DNA of 64,000 nt from Clostridiaceae bacterium BRH_c20a (GTDB taxonomy: Bacteria; Bacillota; Peptococcia; Peptococcales; BICA1-8), in the NCBI GenBank assembly GCA_000961765.1, contig LADT01000026.1, positions 24,541 through 88,540 of the forward strand, in the 5' to 3' direction. Below, piece by piece: positions 1-9,105 of the stretch. Numbering within the stretch: position 1 is the first letter of the stretch; each line of letters begins with the position of its first letter. Under the pieces are notes generated by a model, which ran no database searches, was not told the origin of the DNA, and saw only the letters and a program-made list of their open reading frames with translations. The translations under genes were made by a program, and so were the position numbers.

Positions 1-286
1 TACCACTTCGGCAATAGACAAAAATTTTAGCTTCTTTATCCTTTATTTTTTCTTCGACTTCTTCCTTAAGAACCTCAACGGGAATCAGTAAGCTCCTAGG
101 AATATGTTTTTCATTATATTCTTCAATAGTTCTTACATCTAAAAGAATAATATCCTTTTCTTTTTGTAACTGCTCATAGGCAATGTCTGGTTTTATATTT
201 TGGTAATTTTGCCTTTGGTCTTTGGTTTGACAACCTACGCTAAAAAGTAGTGAAACAAGAAATATAAATAAAATCAGCTTCCTCAT
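1..286 (-). CDS. rhodanese-domain lipoprotein, 3' part cut by window edge
   Basis: The gene starts at an ATG at 286 and runs off the left edge, so only about 95 residues are visible. The N-terminus is a short hydrophobic signal ending in a lipobox-like LFSVGC, so the protein is probably a secreted lipoprotein. The rest reads as a rhodanese-like fold: IILLDVRT, then EEYNEKHIPRS, and the active-site loop YCRSG at the very edge, with its catalytic cysteine. Rhodanese domains carry sulfane sulfur as a persulfide; the acceptor is unknown. It is divergent from the LUD-domain gene at 529. Confidence 0.8.
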   Translation of the reverse strand, partial: MRKLILFIFLVSLLFSVGCQTKDQRQNYQNIKPDIAYEQLQKEKDIILLDVRTIEEYNEKHIPRSLLIPVEVLKEEVEEKIKDKEAKIFVYCRSG

Positions 287-528
287 TATATACCTTCCTT
301 TCTAAGCCCTGTTTTTTGTAATGCTACTTCTATTTTAATCAAATTAGCTATTTAATGCATAGCTCAATTTATGGTAGGGGTAATAAAAGGGGGAAGAGCC
401 AATTTTTTGTAGTGTTATATTGCCTTTAAAGCTGTTGAAGTACTGCAAATGGCACTAAATTTTCGGTTAGTTTTGATCCTATATAAGGTATAATAAAGGA
501 TAATGTCATAATTAAGTGGAGGCTTTTA

Positions 529-1137
529 ATGGAAAAATTAATTCAAAAACTTAAAGAAAAAAACTTTCAAGCCTATTTAGCTCAAGATAGCAAGGAGGCC
601 AAGAAAATTGCGTTAGCTTTAATCCCGGAAAGAGCTACTATTGGTATGGGTAATTCTTTGACCCTTCGGGAAACTGGAATTTTCGATGAATTGGTTTCCG
701 GGAAGTATAAAGTTATTAACCAATTTGAAAAGGGAATATCTCGGGAAGAAAACTTACAACGCCGAAAAAACGGTTTGTTGGCTGATGTATATTTTAGTAG
801 TGTAAATGCTCTTACCCAAGAAGGTGCGCTAGTTAACATTGATGGCAAGGGTAATCGGATTGCGGCTATTAATTTTGGTCCTGATAAAGTCATTTTAGTA
901 GTAGGAAAAAACAAAGTTGTTGATAATGAAGAGGGGGCGTGGCAAAGACTGAAAAAAGCTGCACCAGTTCTTGCAAAAAAGCTAGGCAGAAAAACACCAT
1001 GTGTTGAGACGGAAATCTGTTCTGATTGTAAATCTCCCCAGCGAATTTGCCGTTTTTATTCAGTAATTCGCAGTCAAATGCCTGATGATAGAGATAGAAT
1101 CCATGTGATCTTAGTAAATGAAGATTTAGGTATCTAA
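529..1137 (+). CDS. LUD-domain protein (LutC/YkgG-like)
   Basis: A 202-residue protein that fills one LUD domain (formerly DUF162). The family is named for LutC of the lactate-utilisation iron-sulfur complex, but many members stand alone and have no known reaction. Visible marks are TIGMGNSLTLRETG near residue 38, the NALTQEGALVNIDGKGNR segment in the middle, and a cysteine-rich C-terminus (CVETEICSDCKSPQRIC) that could bind a metal or cluster. The ATG follows an AGTGGAGG ribosome site. No lutA or lutB partner is nearby, so it is a stand-alone LUD protein. A TATAAT hexamer at 489-494 may be its -10 element. Confidence 0.85.
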   Translation: MEKLIQKLKEKNFQAYLAQDSKEAKKIALALIPERATIGMGNSLTLRETGIFDELVSGKYKVINQFEKGISREENLQRRKNGLLADVYFSSVNALTQEGALVNIDGKGNRIAAINFGPDKVILVVGKNKVVDNEEGAWQRLKKAAPVLAKKLGRKTPCVETEICSDCKSPQRICRFYSVIRSQMPDDRDRIHVILVNEDLGI

Positions 1138-1236
1138 CCTTAAGTGGAAGTTTCTTCGCTAGCGCTTTTGAATGACCAGCTAAACTATTTGCTGTATTGT
1201 TGTTAGTGTCCGCAATAAAAGAGAGTATTAAGCATT

Positions 1237-1277
1237 AAAAAACCTTAGTCTATTTAATCTAGGCTAAGGTTTTTTTG
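1237..1277. terminator. bidirectional rho-independent terminator
   Basis: The stem AACCTTAG(T/C)C pairs with GGCTAAGGTT across an AT-rich loop and is flanked by A-tracts on the left and T-tracts on the right. It can end both the LUD gene and the convergent peptide-transporter operon. Confidence 0.8.
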
Positions 1278-1303
1278 TGTTAACTCCAGTAGGTTCAACC
1301 ACT

Positions 1304-2215
1304 CTATTCTTTTAATCTGGGGTCTAAGGCATCCCTTAATCCATCACCTAATAAATTGAATCCTAACACCGTAAGCATGATCGCTAAGCCGGGATACATA
1401 ACTGACCAGGGCGCTTGACGCAAATAGCCCCTGCTGTCTGCTAACATTGCACCCCATTCGGGCATAGGAGGCTGAGCACCTAGACCTAAAAAACTTAAGC
1501 CGGCAGCTTCCAAGATTGCTGTCCCAATTGTCAGCGTTGCTTGAACAATTATGGGAGCGAGGCAGTTAGGTAGTACATGGCGAAAAATAATTTGCACATC
1601 TGTACACCCGATGGCTTTACTAGCTTCTACGTATTCAGTCTCTTTTACTGATAAAACTGAGGCACGAACGATTCGGGCAAATCTAGGTATATTGACTATA
1701 CCCACAGCTATCATGGCATTTTTAAGGCTGGGACCTAAAATAGTAACTATGGCAAGTGCTAATAGAATTGTGGGAAAAGCCAGCATTATATCTACTAGGC
1801 GCATAATCCCAACATCGATCCATCTGCCGTAGTATCCTGATAGCACACCTAGTGTTGTTCCAAATAGTAGGGCAATACCCACGGAAATAACACCTATTTG
1901 TACGGAAATACCTGCCCCATGGATGATTCTGCTTAAGACATCTCGACCTTGGGAATCTGTACCCAAGAGATACTTTTCCGATGGAGGCTGCTGTCGGTCC
2001 TTTAATATTCCATTTTCGGGGTCATGGGGTGCTAAAAAAGGAGCAAAGATGGCACAAAAAAATAAAATACCGATAATAATTGCACCAAACACAGCAATGT
2101 TATTTTTCTTAAGTCTCTTAAAAGTATCCTGCCAGAGTCCGCCAGATTTTGTAAATTTGTCATCTACAAGTGGTTGAGGAGTTATAGTAGTGTTTATATC
2201 TTTAATTGTTTTCAT
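1304..2215 (-). CDS. oligopeptide/dipeptide ABC transporter permease (DppC/OppC type)
   Basis: Second membrane subunit of a peptide/nickel-family ABC importer. It has an N-terminal OppC-type cytoplasmic segment, about six membrane helices, and the binding-protein-dependent permease (EAA) loop EYVEASKAIGCTDVQIIFRHVLPN near residue 195. It ends with the DPRLKE tail typical of DppC/OppC. The longest frame starts at a TTG at 2230, but an ATG at 2215 sits directly behind a GGGAGG site, so that start is preferred. It is the last gene of the operon, just after the DppB homolog, and is followed by a terminator. Confidence 0.9.
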   Translation of the reverse strand: MKTIKDINTTITPQPLVDDKFTKSGGLWQDTFKRLKKNNIAVFGAIIIGILFFCAIFAPFLAPHDPENGILKDRQQPPSEKYLLGTDSQGRDVLSRIIHGAGISVQIGVISVGIALLFGTTLGVLSGYYGRWIDVGIMRLVDIMLAFPTILLALAIVTILGPSLKNAMIAVGIVNIPRFARIVRASVLSVKETEYVEASKAIGCTDVQIIFRHVLPNCLAPIIVQATLTIGTAILEAAGLSFLGLGAQPPMPEWGAMLADSRGYLRQAPWSVMYPGLAIMLTVLGFNLLGDGLRDALDPRLKE

Positions 2216-2231
2216 CGCTTTGCCTCCCAAC

Positions 2232-3236
2232 CTATTCTAGTTTGATTCTGGGATCAATATAATTATAAGTTAAATCAACAAGCAGGTTTACTAAGACAAA
2301 ACAGAATGAAATTAATAAGATGCCACCCTGGACAACAGGATAATCTCTAGCCATTATGGCTAGATACAACCTTCGGCCTAATCCCGGGTAAGAAAAAACA
2401 GTTTCGGTCATTACAGCTCCCCCGAGTAATATACCAAATTGTAAGCCTATTACTGTAATTACCGGTAAAAAGGCATTTTTTATGGCATGTTTAAAGACTA
2501 CAATGTTTTCTGGTAAGCCTTTTGCCCGGGCTGTTCTAATATAATCCTGACGCATAACTTCTAACATACTAGAGCGAGTCATTCGGGCAATTATTGCCAT
2601 AGGAATGGTGGCTAATGCAAAACTAGGCATAAATAAGTGCCATAGAATATTTTTGAAGGCATTTAAGTTACCCGCTAAAAGTGAATCAAATAATAATAAA
2701 TGGGTTATCCGAGGGACGTTAATTGCTACATCTAATCTGCCCGATGGAGGGAACCAGCCAAGTTTGTAGGCAAAGGCCCAAATCATTAATAAACCTAACC
2801 AGAAAATTGGCATAGAAACACCAACCAATGCTCCAACCATACTAAGATTATCGAAGATAGAATACTGCTTAACAGCGGCAATTGTCCCTGCTGCAATACC
2901 TACTACTACTGCGATAATCATTGCTACTATTGTTAGCTCTAATGTGGCAGCAAAGGATATTAACAGTTCATAGGTTACTTTTTCATTGGTGATAATTGAT
3001 GTTCCTAAGTCTCCACTGAGAATATTCTTAAGAAAGTTAAGAAACTGGATATATAAAGGTTCATTTAAACCTAATTTTTCCTGTAAAGCTAAGATAGAAG
3101 CTTCATTTGCTCTTTCGCCTAAAATTATGCGAGCAGGGTCCCCTGGAATCATGTGAATTATTGAAAAGGCAAGCAGGCTTACACCGATAAGTACTGGAAT
3201 CAGCATCAGGAGTCTTTTTAAGATATAATTTACCAT
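2232..3236 (-). CDS. oligopeptide/dipeptide ABC transporter permease (DppB/OppB type)
   Basis: First membrane subunit of the importer, 334 residues. It begins with the MVNYILKRLLMLIPVLIGVS helix and the MIPGDPAR signature of DppB/OppB, and continues with about six helices. The EAA loop (DYIRTARAKGLPENIVVFKHAIKN) is near residue 235. The C-terminal NYIDPRIKLE is characteristic. It pairs with the product of the next gene to form the membrane channel. Substrate cannot be read from the permease. Confidence 0.92.
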   Translation of the reverse strand: MVNYILKRLLMLIPVLIGVSLLAFSIIHMIPGDPARIILGERANEASILALQEKLGLNEPLYIQFLNFLKNILSGDLGTSIITNEKVTYELLISFAATLELTIVAMIIAVVVGIAAGTIAAVKQYSIFDNLSMVGALVGVSMPIFWLGLLMIWAFAYKLGWFPPSGRLDVAINVPRITHLLLFDSLLAGNLNAFKNILWHLFMPSFALATIPMAIIARMTRSSMLEVMRQDYIRTARAKGLPENIVVFKHAIKNAFLPVITVIGLQFGILLGGAVMTETVFSYPGLGRRLYLAIMARDYPVVQGGILLISFCFVLVNLLVDLTYNYIDPRIKLE

Positions 3237-3305
3237 TTAGTTACTGCCTCCCTTAAACCTTAGATGGGGAGCCGTCAAGGCCCCCCAAGTTAGTCTATTG
3301 TGATT

Positions 3306-4940
3306 TTATTCAATATCAACTTTCCAGAAGGTAGACTCTCCACCTGTTGGGTGTGGTATGAAATTTTTGACTGATTTTTTAGCTGCTATAGGAGGTGTTG
3401 AATGTACTAAAGGTATCCAAGGTGCGTCTTCATGGATGATAACCTGAGCTTCCTCATATAATTTAGCTCTTTTAGCCTGGTCAGTTTCCTTTTGAGCTGC
3501 GATTAACAAGTCATGGACTTTGTCGCTTTTGTAAAAGGCAAAGTTTCCAGCTGAACCAACTTTAGCATTATCCTTATCTAAAAGAACATACATGAAGTTA
3601 TCCGGGTCACCGTTATCACCGTTCCAGCCGATTAGATACATTGAGTGCTCGCCAAATTCACCTTTTTCCAGATAAGTTCCCCAATCCATTGTTACTATCT
3701 CAGCCTCTACACCAACGGCGGCAAACTGTTGCTGCATTGCAGTAGCAATTTCCTTGGGCTGTGGCATATAGGGACGGGCTACGGGCATAGCCCACAGCTC
3801 TGTTTTAAAGCCGTTGGGGTAACCAGCTTCCGCTAGCAATGCCTTGGCTTTGGCTGGGTCATACTCATAGTCTACAATGGCATCATTATAGCCCCATAAA
3901 GATGGAGGCAATGGGTTTTTAGCAGTTTTAGCAAAGCCTGCATAAAAGGCATCTATCAATGCTTGCTTATCTATAGCATGGTTTAAAGCTCTTCTAACTA
4001 GGACATTATCAAAGGGCTCTTTCTCATTGTGTAGTGCCAGGTAGCCAACATTCATACTTGGTCTAAGTAGTAACTGCAAATTAGGGTCTTGCTCAACAAT
4101 GGTGGCATCCTCAGGACTTAAACCTATCATAATATCAATGGTACCTGCCTGCAGTTCCATTAAACGGGCAGAATTATCAGGGATTGCTCTAAATATCAAC
4201 TTATCCAGTTTGGGACCTTCACCCCAGTAGTCCTCGTTCTTTTCCAGAACAATTTTATCATCCTTAAGCCACTCGACAAATTTGAAGGGACCTGTACCAA
4301 CAGGATTTTTAAAAAAGTCTTTTCCGTATTTTTTGATAGCTTCCGGACTAGAAATACCAAAGCAAGGCATTCCCAGGTTATTGATAAATGGAGCAAATGG
4401 TTGGGTGAGTTCAACTTCTACAGTTAGTTCATCTACTGCTCTAACTTCTTTGACAACCCCGGGATATCCGCCAAACATATACCCCCAATATTCGTAAGCT
4501 TCACCTTCATAGCGGTAAGCATTATCTTCAAACATCCACCTATCAAAGTTGAATTTTACAGCTTCAGCATTAAGGGGTGTGCCGTCGTGGAATTTGACCC
4601 CTTCCCGTAAGTTAAAGACCCATATTAAGCCGTCTTTATCTTTGGGTTCCCAGGTTTTTGCCAATCCAGGAATAATATTTGTGTTATCATCTTCATAATC
4701 TACTAAAGTATCAGTAATATTTCTAGATACATAAAAGGATTCACCATCTGTTTCATTGGCCGGGTCTAGGCCCACACTATCGCCGCCCCGGGCAAAAACT
4801 AGTACTTTTTCCTTTACTTCTGGTTCTTTAGGTGCTTCAGCCTCTTGTTTGGGCTCGGGAGTGGTACCACCACAGCCGGCAATAAACAGTGACAAACTTA
4901 AAAGAGCTATTAATACTAAAATCCACTTCTTTCCTTGCAT
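3306..4940 (-). CDS. peptide/nickel-family extracellular solute-binding lipoprotein
   Basis: A 544-residue SBP_bac_5 family protein. The N-terminus is a lipoprotein signal (LLSLSLFIAGCGG, lipid on Cys about 23) followed by an acidic linker. The mature part carries the family pattern: DPANETDGES, NITDTLVDY, WVFNLREGVKFHDGTPLNAEAV, VGTGPFKFVEW and RRALNHAIDK. It binds the ligand outside the membrane and hands it to the DppB/DppC homologs encoded downstream. Its place in the middle of the operon, after the two ATPase genes, is slightly unusual because the binding protein often comes first. Ligand could be a di/oligopeptide, nickel chelate or glutathione. Confidence 0.92.
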   Translation of the reverse strand: MQGKKWILVLIALLSLSLFIAGCGGTTPEPKQEAEAPKEPEVKEKVLVFARGGDSVGLDPANETDGESFYVSRNITDTLVDYEDDNTNIIPGLAKTWEPKDKDGLIWVFNLREGVKFHDGTPLNAEAVKFNFDRWMFEDNAYRYEGEAYEYWGYMFGGYPGVVKEVRAVDELTVEVELTQPFAPFINNLGMPCFGISSPEAIKKYGKDFFKNPVGTGPFKFVEWLKDDKIVLEKNEDYWGEGPKLDKLIFRAIPDNSARLMELQAGTIDIMIGLSPEDATIVEQDPNLQLLLRPSMNVGYLALHNEKEPFDNVLVRRALNHAIDKQALIDAFYAGFAKTAKNPLPPSLWGYNDAIVDYEYDPAKAKALLAEAGYPNGFKTELWAMPVARPYMPQPKEIATAMQQQFAAVGVEAEIVTMDWGTYLEKGEFGEHSMYLIGWNGDNGDPDNFMYVLLDKDNAKVGSAGNFAFYKSDKVHDLLIAAQKETDQAKRAKLYEEAQVIIHEDAPWIPLVHSTPPIAAKKSVKNFIPHPTGGESTFWKVDIE

Positions 4941-4985
4941 TTTTATACCCCCTCGTATCTATTAGTAATAAATTGGCAGACTTAT

Positions 4986-5984
4986 TTAATCTGTTCCTGT
5001 ACACCTCCTCTGCTGAAAATTTAGATTATGGCATGAAACCAGATGTTTGGTTTTATGTTCCTTTAAGACTGGTTTTTGATGTCGACAAATCTCTATAGCT
5101 TGAGGACATCGGGTATGGAAGTTACAGCCCGATGGCGGATTAATTGGGCTTGGTACATCACCCTCTAAAAGAATTCTGTTCTTTTTTAATCTGGGATTAG
5201 GAATAGGAATTGCCGAAAACAGGGCTTGGGAATAAGGGTGCATGGGTTCTCTATAAAGATTTTTATAATCAGCCAATTCTACAATCCTGCCTAAGTACAT
5301 TACGGCAACCCTGTTGCTGATATGTTTTACTACACTTAGGTCATGGGCAATAAACAATAAGGTTAAACTAAATTCCTTTTGAAGGTCCTTTAATAAATTT
5401 ATAACCTGAGCCTGAATAGAAACATCCAGAGCAGATACCGGTTCATCACAAACAATTAACTTAGGATTAACACTAAGGGCTCTAGCAATCCCAATCCGCT
5501 GTCTCTGTCCACCGCTAAACTCATGGGGGTACCGGGAAGTGTGATAGGGGCTTAATCCTACAATTTCCAATAGCTCCTGAACCCTTTTTTCTTGAGTTTT
5601 TCTGGTTCCTATTCCAAAATTACGCAGGGGTTCAGCAATCATATCACCTACAGTAAGCCGTGGATTCAGTGAGGCGTAGGGATCCTGAAATATTATCTGG
5701 ATATCTTTACGCAACAGCCGCATCTTTAGGCTATCAAGCTTGGCAATATCTTGGCCATTAAAAAGGATTTGACCGGAAGTGGGTTCTAATAATCTTAAAA
5801 TACAGCGGCCAGTCGTTGATTTTCCACAGCCGCTTTCACCTACTAGTCCTAAGGTTTCTCCTTTGTTTATAGAAAATGAAATATCGTCAACTGCCTTGAC
5901 GGCACCAACTGGTTTAGAAATAATACCTTTAGTAATGGGAAAATATTTAATAAGATTTTTAACTTCTAAGATAAATCCGGACAT
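4986..5984 (-). CDS. oligopeptide/dipeptide ABC transporter ATPase (DppF/OppF type)
   Basis: Cytoplasmic ATPase of the importer. It has Walker A GESGCGKST, Q-loop QIIFQDP, signature FSGGQRQRIGIARAL, Walker B LIVCDEPVSALD and the H-loop FIAHDLSVV. The C-terminal oligopeptide-transporter extension contains a CNFHTRCPQAIEIC cysteine motif, which in OppF/DppF-type ATPases may hold an iron-sulfur cluster. The longest frame begins at 5996, but the ATG at 5984 follows a GAGGGG site and gives the usual DppF N-terminus, so that start is preferred. It lies 15 bases after the partner ATPase gene. Confidence 0.9.
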   Translation of the reverse strand: MSGFILEVKNLIKYFPITKGIISKPVGAVKAVDDISFSINKGETLGLVGESGCGKSTTGRCILRLLEPTSGQILFNGQDIAKLDSLKMRLLRKDIQIIFQDPYASLNPRLTVGDMIAEPLRNFGIGTRKTQEKRVQELLEIVGLSPYHTSRYPHEFSGGQRQRIGIARALSVNPKLIVCDEPVSALDVSIQAQVINLLKDLQKEFSLTLLFIAHDLSVVKHISNRVAVMYLGRIVELADYKNLYREPMHPYSQALFSAIPIPNPRLKKNRILLEGDVPSPINPPSGCNFHTRCPQAIEICRHQKPVLKEHKTKHLVSCHNLNFQQRRCTGTD

Positions 5985-5999
5985 AAAACCCCTCATTTC

Positions 6000-6971
6000 C
6001 TAATACAAGTGACAAGCTACCATATGACCTTGCTCAACTTCTACAAGTGAAGGTCCAGCAATTAGGCATATTTCATGAGCTTCCTTACAGCGATCTGAAA
6101 AGCTGCATCCTAGGGGCAAATTACGTAAGTCGGGTGGGCTGCCTTCAATTGGTTCTAGTCTGGCTTGGTCTTCATCATCGAGCTTTGGAAGTGATGAAAG
6201 TAAACCCCAGGTATATGGGTGCTTTGGTTTAGAAAACAGAGTATCTACATCTGTAATTTCTACCGGCTTTCCGGCATACATAACCAGGACGTTATCACAT
6301 AATTCGGCAACAACCCCTAAGTCATGGGTTATCATGATTATAGCTGTCTCATATTCTGCTTTTAATTGATTCATTAAGTCCAGTATTTGAGCTTGAATTG
6401 TGACATCAAGTGCTGTTGTTGGCTCATCAGCAATCAATAATTCTGGGTTACATGATAAGGCCATAGCAATCATTGCTCTCTGACGCATACCGCCGCTGAA
6501 GTGATGGGGATAATCATTGGCTCTTGATAATGCCTGGGGTATACCTACTTTTTCAAGCATTTCAACTGCTTTTTTCCAAGCGGTCTTTTTGGTGAGTTTC
6601 TGATGAAAAACAATGGCTTCTGCAATTTGCTCACCTATTTTCAAAACAGGATTTAAGGAAGTCATGGGATCCTGAAAAATCATGGCTATCTCATTACCCC
6701 TAATTTTCCTCATTTCTTTATCTGAGGCTTGAACTAGATCAAGATTCTTGAATTTTATCTGTCCATCTATTATTTTACCTGGAGGAGTAGGTATTAGGCC
6801 CATTATTGATAATGCAGTAATTGATTTTCCTGAGCCTGATTCCCCAACTATACCTAATGTTTGGCCTTTATTTAAAGAAAAACCAATTCCATCAACTGCC
6901 TTAACAGTACCTGCTTCTGTATAGAAATAGGTTTTTAAATTACTAACTTCTAAAAGTGCTCGTTCAGACAA
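6000..6971 (-). CDS. oligopeptide/dipeptide ABC transporter ATPase (DppD/OppD type)
   Basis: First gene of the transporter operon, with Walker A GESGSGKSITA, signature FSGGMRQRAMIAMAL, Walker B LLIADEPTTALD and H-loop MITHDLGVV. The C-terminal extension carries CSFSDRCKEAHEIC. The open frame extends to an ATG at 7037, but those extra residues are hydrophobic and not family-like. A TTG at 6971 behind GGGGGATG starts at LSERALLEVSNL, where DppD proteins normally begin, and is chosen. It forms the ATPase heterodimer with the DppF homolog downstream. Confidence 0.88.
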   Translation of the reverse strand: MSERALLEVSNLKTYFYTEAGTVKAVDGIGFSLNKGQTLGIVGESGSGKSITALSIMGLIPTPPGKIIDGQIKFKNLDLVQASDKEMRKIRGNEIAMIFQDPMTSLNPVLKIGEQIAEAIVFHQKLTKKTAWKKAVEMLEKVGIPQALSRANDYPHHFSGGMRQRAMIAMALSCNPELLIADEPTTALDVTIQAQILDLMNQLKAEYETAIIMITHDLGVVAELCDNVLVMYAGKPVEITDVDTLFSKPKHPYTWGLLSSLPKLDDEDQARLEPIEGSPPDLRNLPLGCSFSDRCKEAHEICLIAGPSLVEVEQGHMVACHLY

Positions 6972-7079
6972 GTGACATCCCCCTAAACTGAAATATAACA
7001 GAAATATTAATACTACTGATACAATACAGAATAACACACAATTATCCAGTTTCTTACTTTTTCTCTTTTTTCTCTAAGT

Positions 7080-7110
7080 AAAAAAAAACTCTATCCACAA
7101 GGGAAGAGTT
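7080..7110 (-). terminator. terminator of the two-component operon
   Basis: On the minus strand AACTCTTCCC pairs with GGATAGAGTT around a short loop and is followed by a run of T. It separates the response-regulator gene from the peptide-transporter operon, so the latter needs its own promoter between 6971 and 7080. Confidence 0.75.
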
Positions 7111-7135
7111 ATTTTTCTTGGTGATAAATAGCTTA

Positions 7136-7750
7136 TTAATTAGTCTTAATCCAATATACATTTTTAGGCCTTCCGAGTTTCCCGTAGTCGTACTCTGTTC
7201 CTACTAGTTTTTCTTGTACTAAGTGTGATAAATAGCGATGGACCGTTTGATAGGCCAGGTTTGTACCTTGGGCGATTTCTTCAATTAACATAGGCTTTTC
7301 AAGTTTTTCTAAAAAGCTGATAATTATTGCTCGGGTATTTTTATTAATACCTTTAATTACATAGGCGTTTTCTTGTCTTTGCGTTAGTTCGGCTACTTTT
7401 AGATTAATCATTATTCTGGCTATTAAATCCGGTGCTTTAATGGGCTTTAAAGCAAAATCTGTTGCCCCTTCTTTTAGAAGCTCATTGGCTAGTTCCTGTC
7501 TTTCATCTACTGTTAAAACCAGGATAGGTACTTTTTTATCCAGCTCTCGGATAGCTTTTATGGTCATCAGTCCATCTAAAACCGGCATATGGTAGTCGGC
7601 TATAACTAAATCAAATCTATTTGTTTTAAAAAGCTGTAAGCCAATTTGGCCATTATCAGCTAATTGTGTTTGCCAGCCCCCGTGGCTGCATATTTCTTTT
7701 AGGGTATATTGAATATCAGCATTGTCTTCGATTATTAGTATTTTAGTCAT
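7136..7750 (-). CDS. response regulator, receiver plus C-terminal winged helix
   Basis: A 204-residue two-component regulator. The receiver domain shows the acidic pocket E8/D9, the phospho-acceptor D52 in LVIADYHMP, T at VLTVD and the K of LKPIKAPD. The C-terminal half (about 135-204) is a winged helix beginning KGINKNTRAIIISFLEKL and ending LGRPKNVYWI, resembling DNA-binding ends of CitB/DcuR-type regulators and ArsR-like repressors. It overlaps the kinase gene by 8 bases, so the two are translationally coupled. The likely targets are transport genes; the adjacent peptide-transporter operon is a candidate, but no operator was identified. Confidence 0.88.
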   Translation of the reverse strand: MTKILIIEDNADIQYTLKEICSHGGWQTQLADNGQIGLQLFKTNRFDLVIADYHMPVLDGLMTIKAIRELDKKVPILVLTVDERQELANELLKEGATDFALKPIKAPDLIARIMINLKVAELTQRQENAYVIKGINKNTRAIIISFLEKLEKPMLIEEIAQGTNLAYQTVHRYLSHLVQEKLVGTEYDYGKLGRPKNVYWIKTN

Positions 7751-9098
7751 TAGCTTTCACTCCCGGCAAAACAATTTGAATTACAGTACCCTTGCCTAGA
7801 ATACTAGAAGCTTTTATCAGGCCACCATGATCTTCAATGACCTTTTTCACAAAGCTCATTCCTAAACCCCTTGATTTATCTTTGGTAGAGAAACCGACAT
7901 TCCATATTTTTGCTAAGTTTACCTGGGAAATACCACTACCATTATCAATAATTGTTAAAAAAACTTTATTGTCCTTATCGCTGTTTATTTTAATAAAAAT
8001 TAGAGGCTTTGACTCTGAACTAACAGCCTGAATAGCGTTTTCAATTACGTTTATAAGTGCCCGGGCCATTCGGATTCTATTTATATTTATTTGAGGTAAA
8101 TTAGGTGGAATCTTTATTGATACTTGGGGATTAGCATTTTTGACAATAACATTGGCTCGGACAAAGTTAATTAATTCCCCGACATTAATAACTTTTCTTT
8201 TTTCATTATGCAAGAACTCCGAAATCATATCATTAACAGCTTCTACAGAATCCCCAATTTTTTGACAATATTCTTTTACTTGAGGGTCCTTGACTTTAAG
8301 TTCAATTAAGGAATTTAGACCTGCAGTTGTCATTAAAGGCGACTTTAGGTCATGAATGAGAAAATGCAGTTCCTGCCAAACCTGGGCCTCCTCAGCCAAC
8401 ATCTGCATTTTGAGCAGTTCTTTTTCTTTCTGCTTTTCTCTTTTCTCACTTTCAAGTCTCCTTGTATATAAAATGGACAAGAGAATAAAGAAGACTGCAC
8501 CTATTGTAAAGGGAAGAAAAAAGGCAAAGCTGATAAAATTTAATATACTGCTTCTACTCAAATAGCTCGCGCTAATTTTAATATTAGTTACTAAATCGCT
8601 ATAGCCTACTCCGTAATGGTTTAGCCAGGGCGCTAATAACAAACAGGAAAATGCTAATTTTAGCTGAATTAAGACAAATAGGCTAGAGAAAAAGCTGTCA
8701 TAATTTTTATGAAAGATAGCTATTAAAATGATTTGGCCAATTAACATTAAACTTATAGTGATTAGTTCAAAGACAGAACCATAGGTATTGAGAGTAATAA
8801 AATATAAGCAAAGTGTAATTACAAGCAGATAAAAAAATTTTGGTACAAGGTTTGTGCGGCGAAAATAAAAATAAACAAAACTATAGCTAAAGATAAACAC
8901 AGGTAAATCATAAAGGGTCTCATAAATAATTGTTTTAATAGCGGCGATGATTAGCAAGCCGTTATTAGTGGAGATGATGCTTTTTTCTAAATCTTCTAAA
9001 ATTTGAACAGAAAAAGGTAGAAGTAAATTCTTTAGCAAATAGGTAGATAAGTAAAAACCAAGAATTAAATAAACCCACCAAAAAAGTTTTTTATTCAT
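7743..9098 (-). CDS. membrane sensor histidine kinase
   Basis: A 451-residue kinase. The N-terminal half (to about residue 215) is strongly hydrophobic, with roughly seven membrane segments and no periplasmic domain. A charged linker rich in E and K follows. The dimerisation helix carries the phospho-histidine in ELHFLIHDLKSPLMTT, and the ATPase domain has the N-box NVIENAIQAV, G1 IDNGSGIS and G2 SRGLGMSFVKKV. Because the membrane part has no sensor loop, the stimulus may be delivered by the lipoprotein encoded just upstream. It lies between that gene and the response regulator in one operon. Confidence 0.88.
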   Translation of the reverse strand: MNKKLFWWVYLILGFYLSTYLLKNLLLPFSVQILEDLEKSIISTNNGLLIIAAIKTIIYETLYDLPVFIFSYSFVYFYFRRTNLVPKFFYLLVITLCLYFITLNTYGSVFELITISLMLIGQIILIAIFHKNYDSFFSSLFVLIQLKLAFSCLLLAPWLNHYGVGYSDLVTNIKISASYLSRSSILNFISFAFFLPFTIGAVFFILLSILYTRRLESEKREKQKEKELLKMQMLAEEAQVWQELHFLIHDLKSPLMTTAGLNSLIELKVKDPQVKEYCQKIGDSVEAVNDMISEFLHNEKRKVINVGELINFVRANVIVKNANPQVSIKIPPNLPQININRIRMARALINVIENAIQAVSSESKPLIFIKINSDKDNKVFLTIIDNGSGISQVNLAKIWNVGFSTKDKSRGLGMSFVKKVIEDHGGLIKASSILGKGTVIQIVLPGVKAND

Positions 9099-9105
9099 TT
9101 GTCAC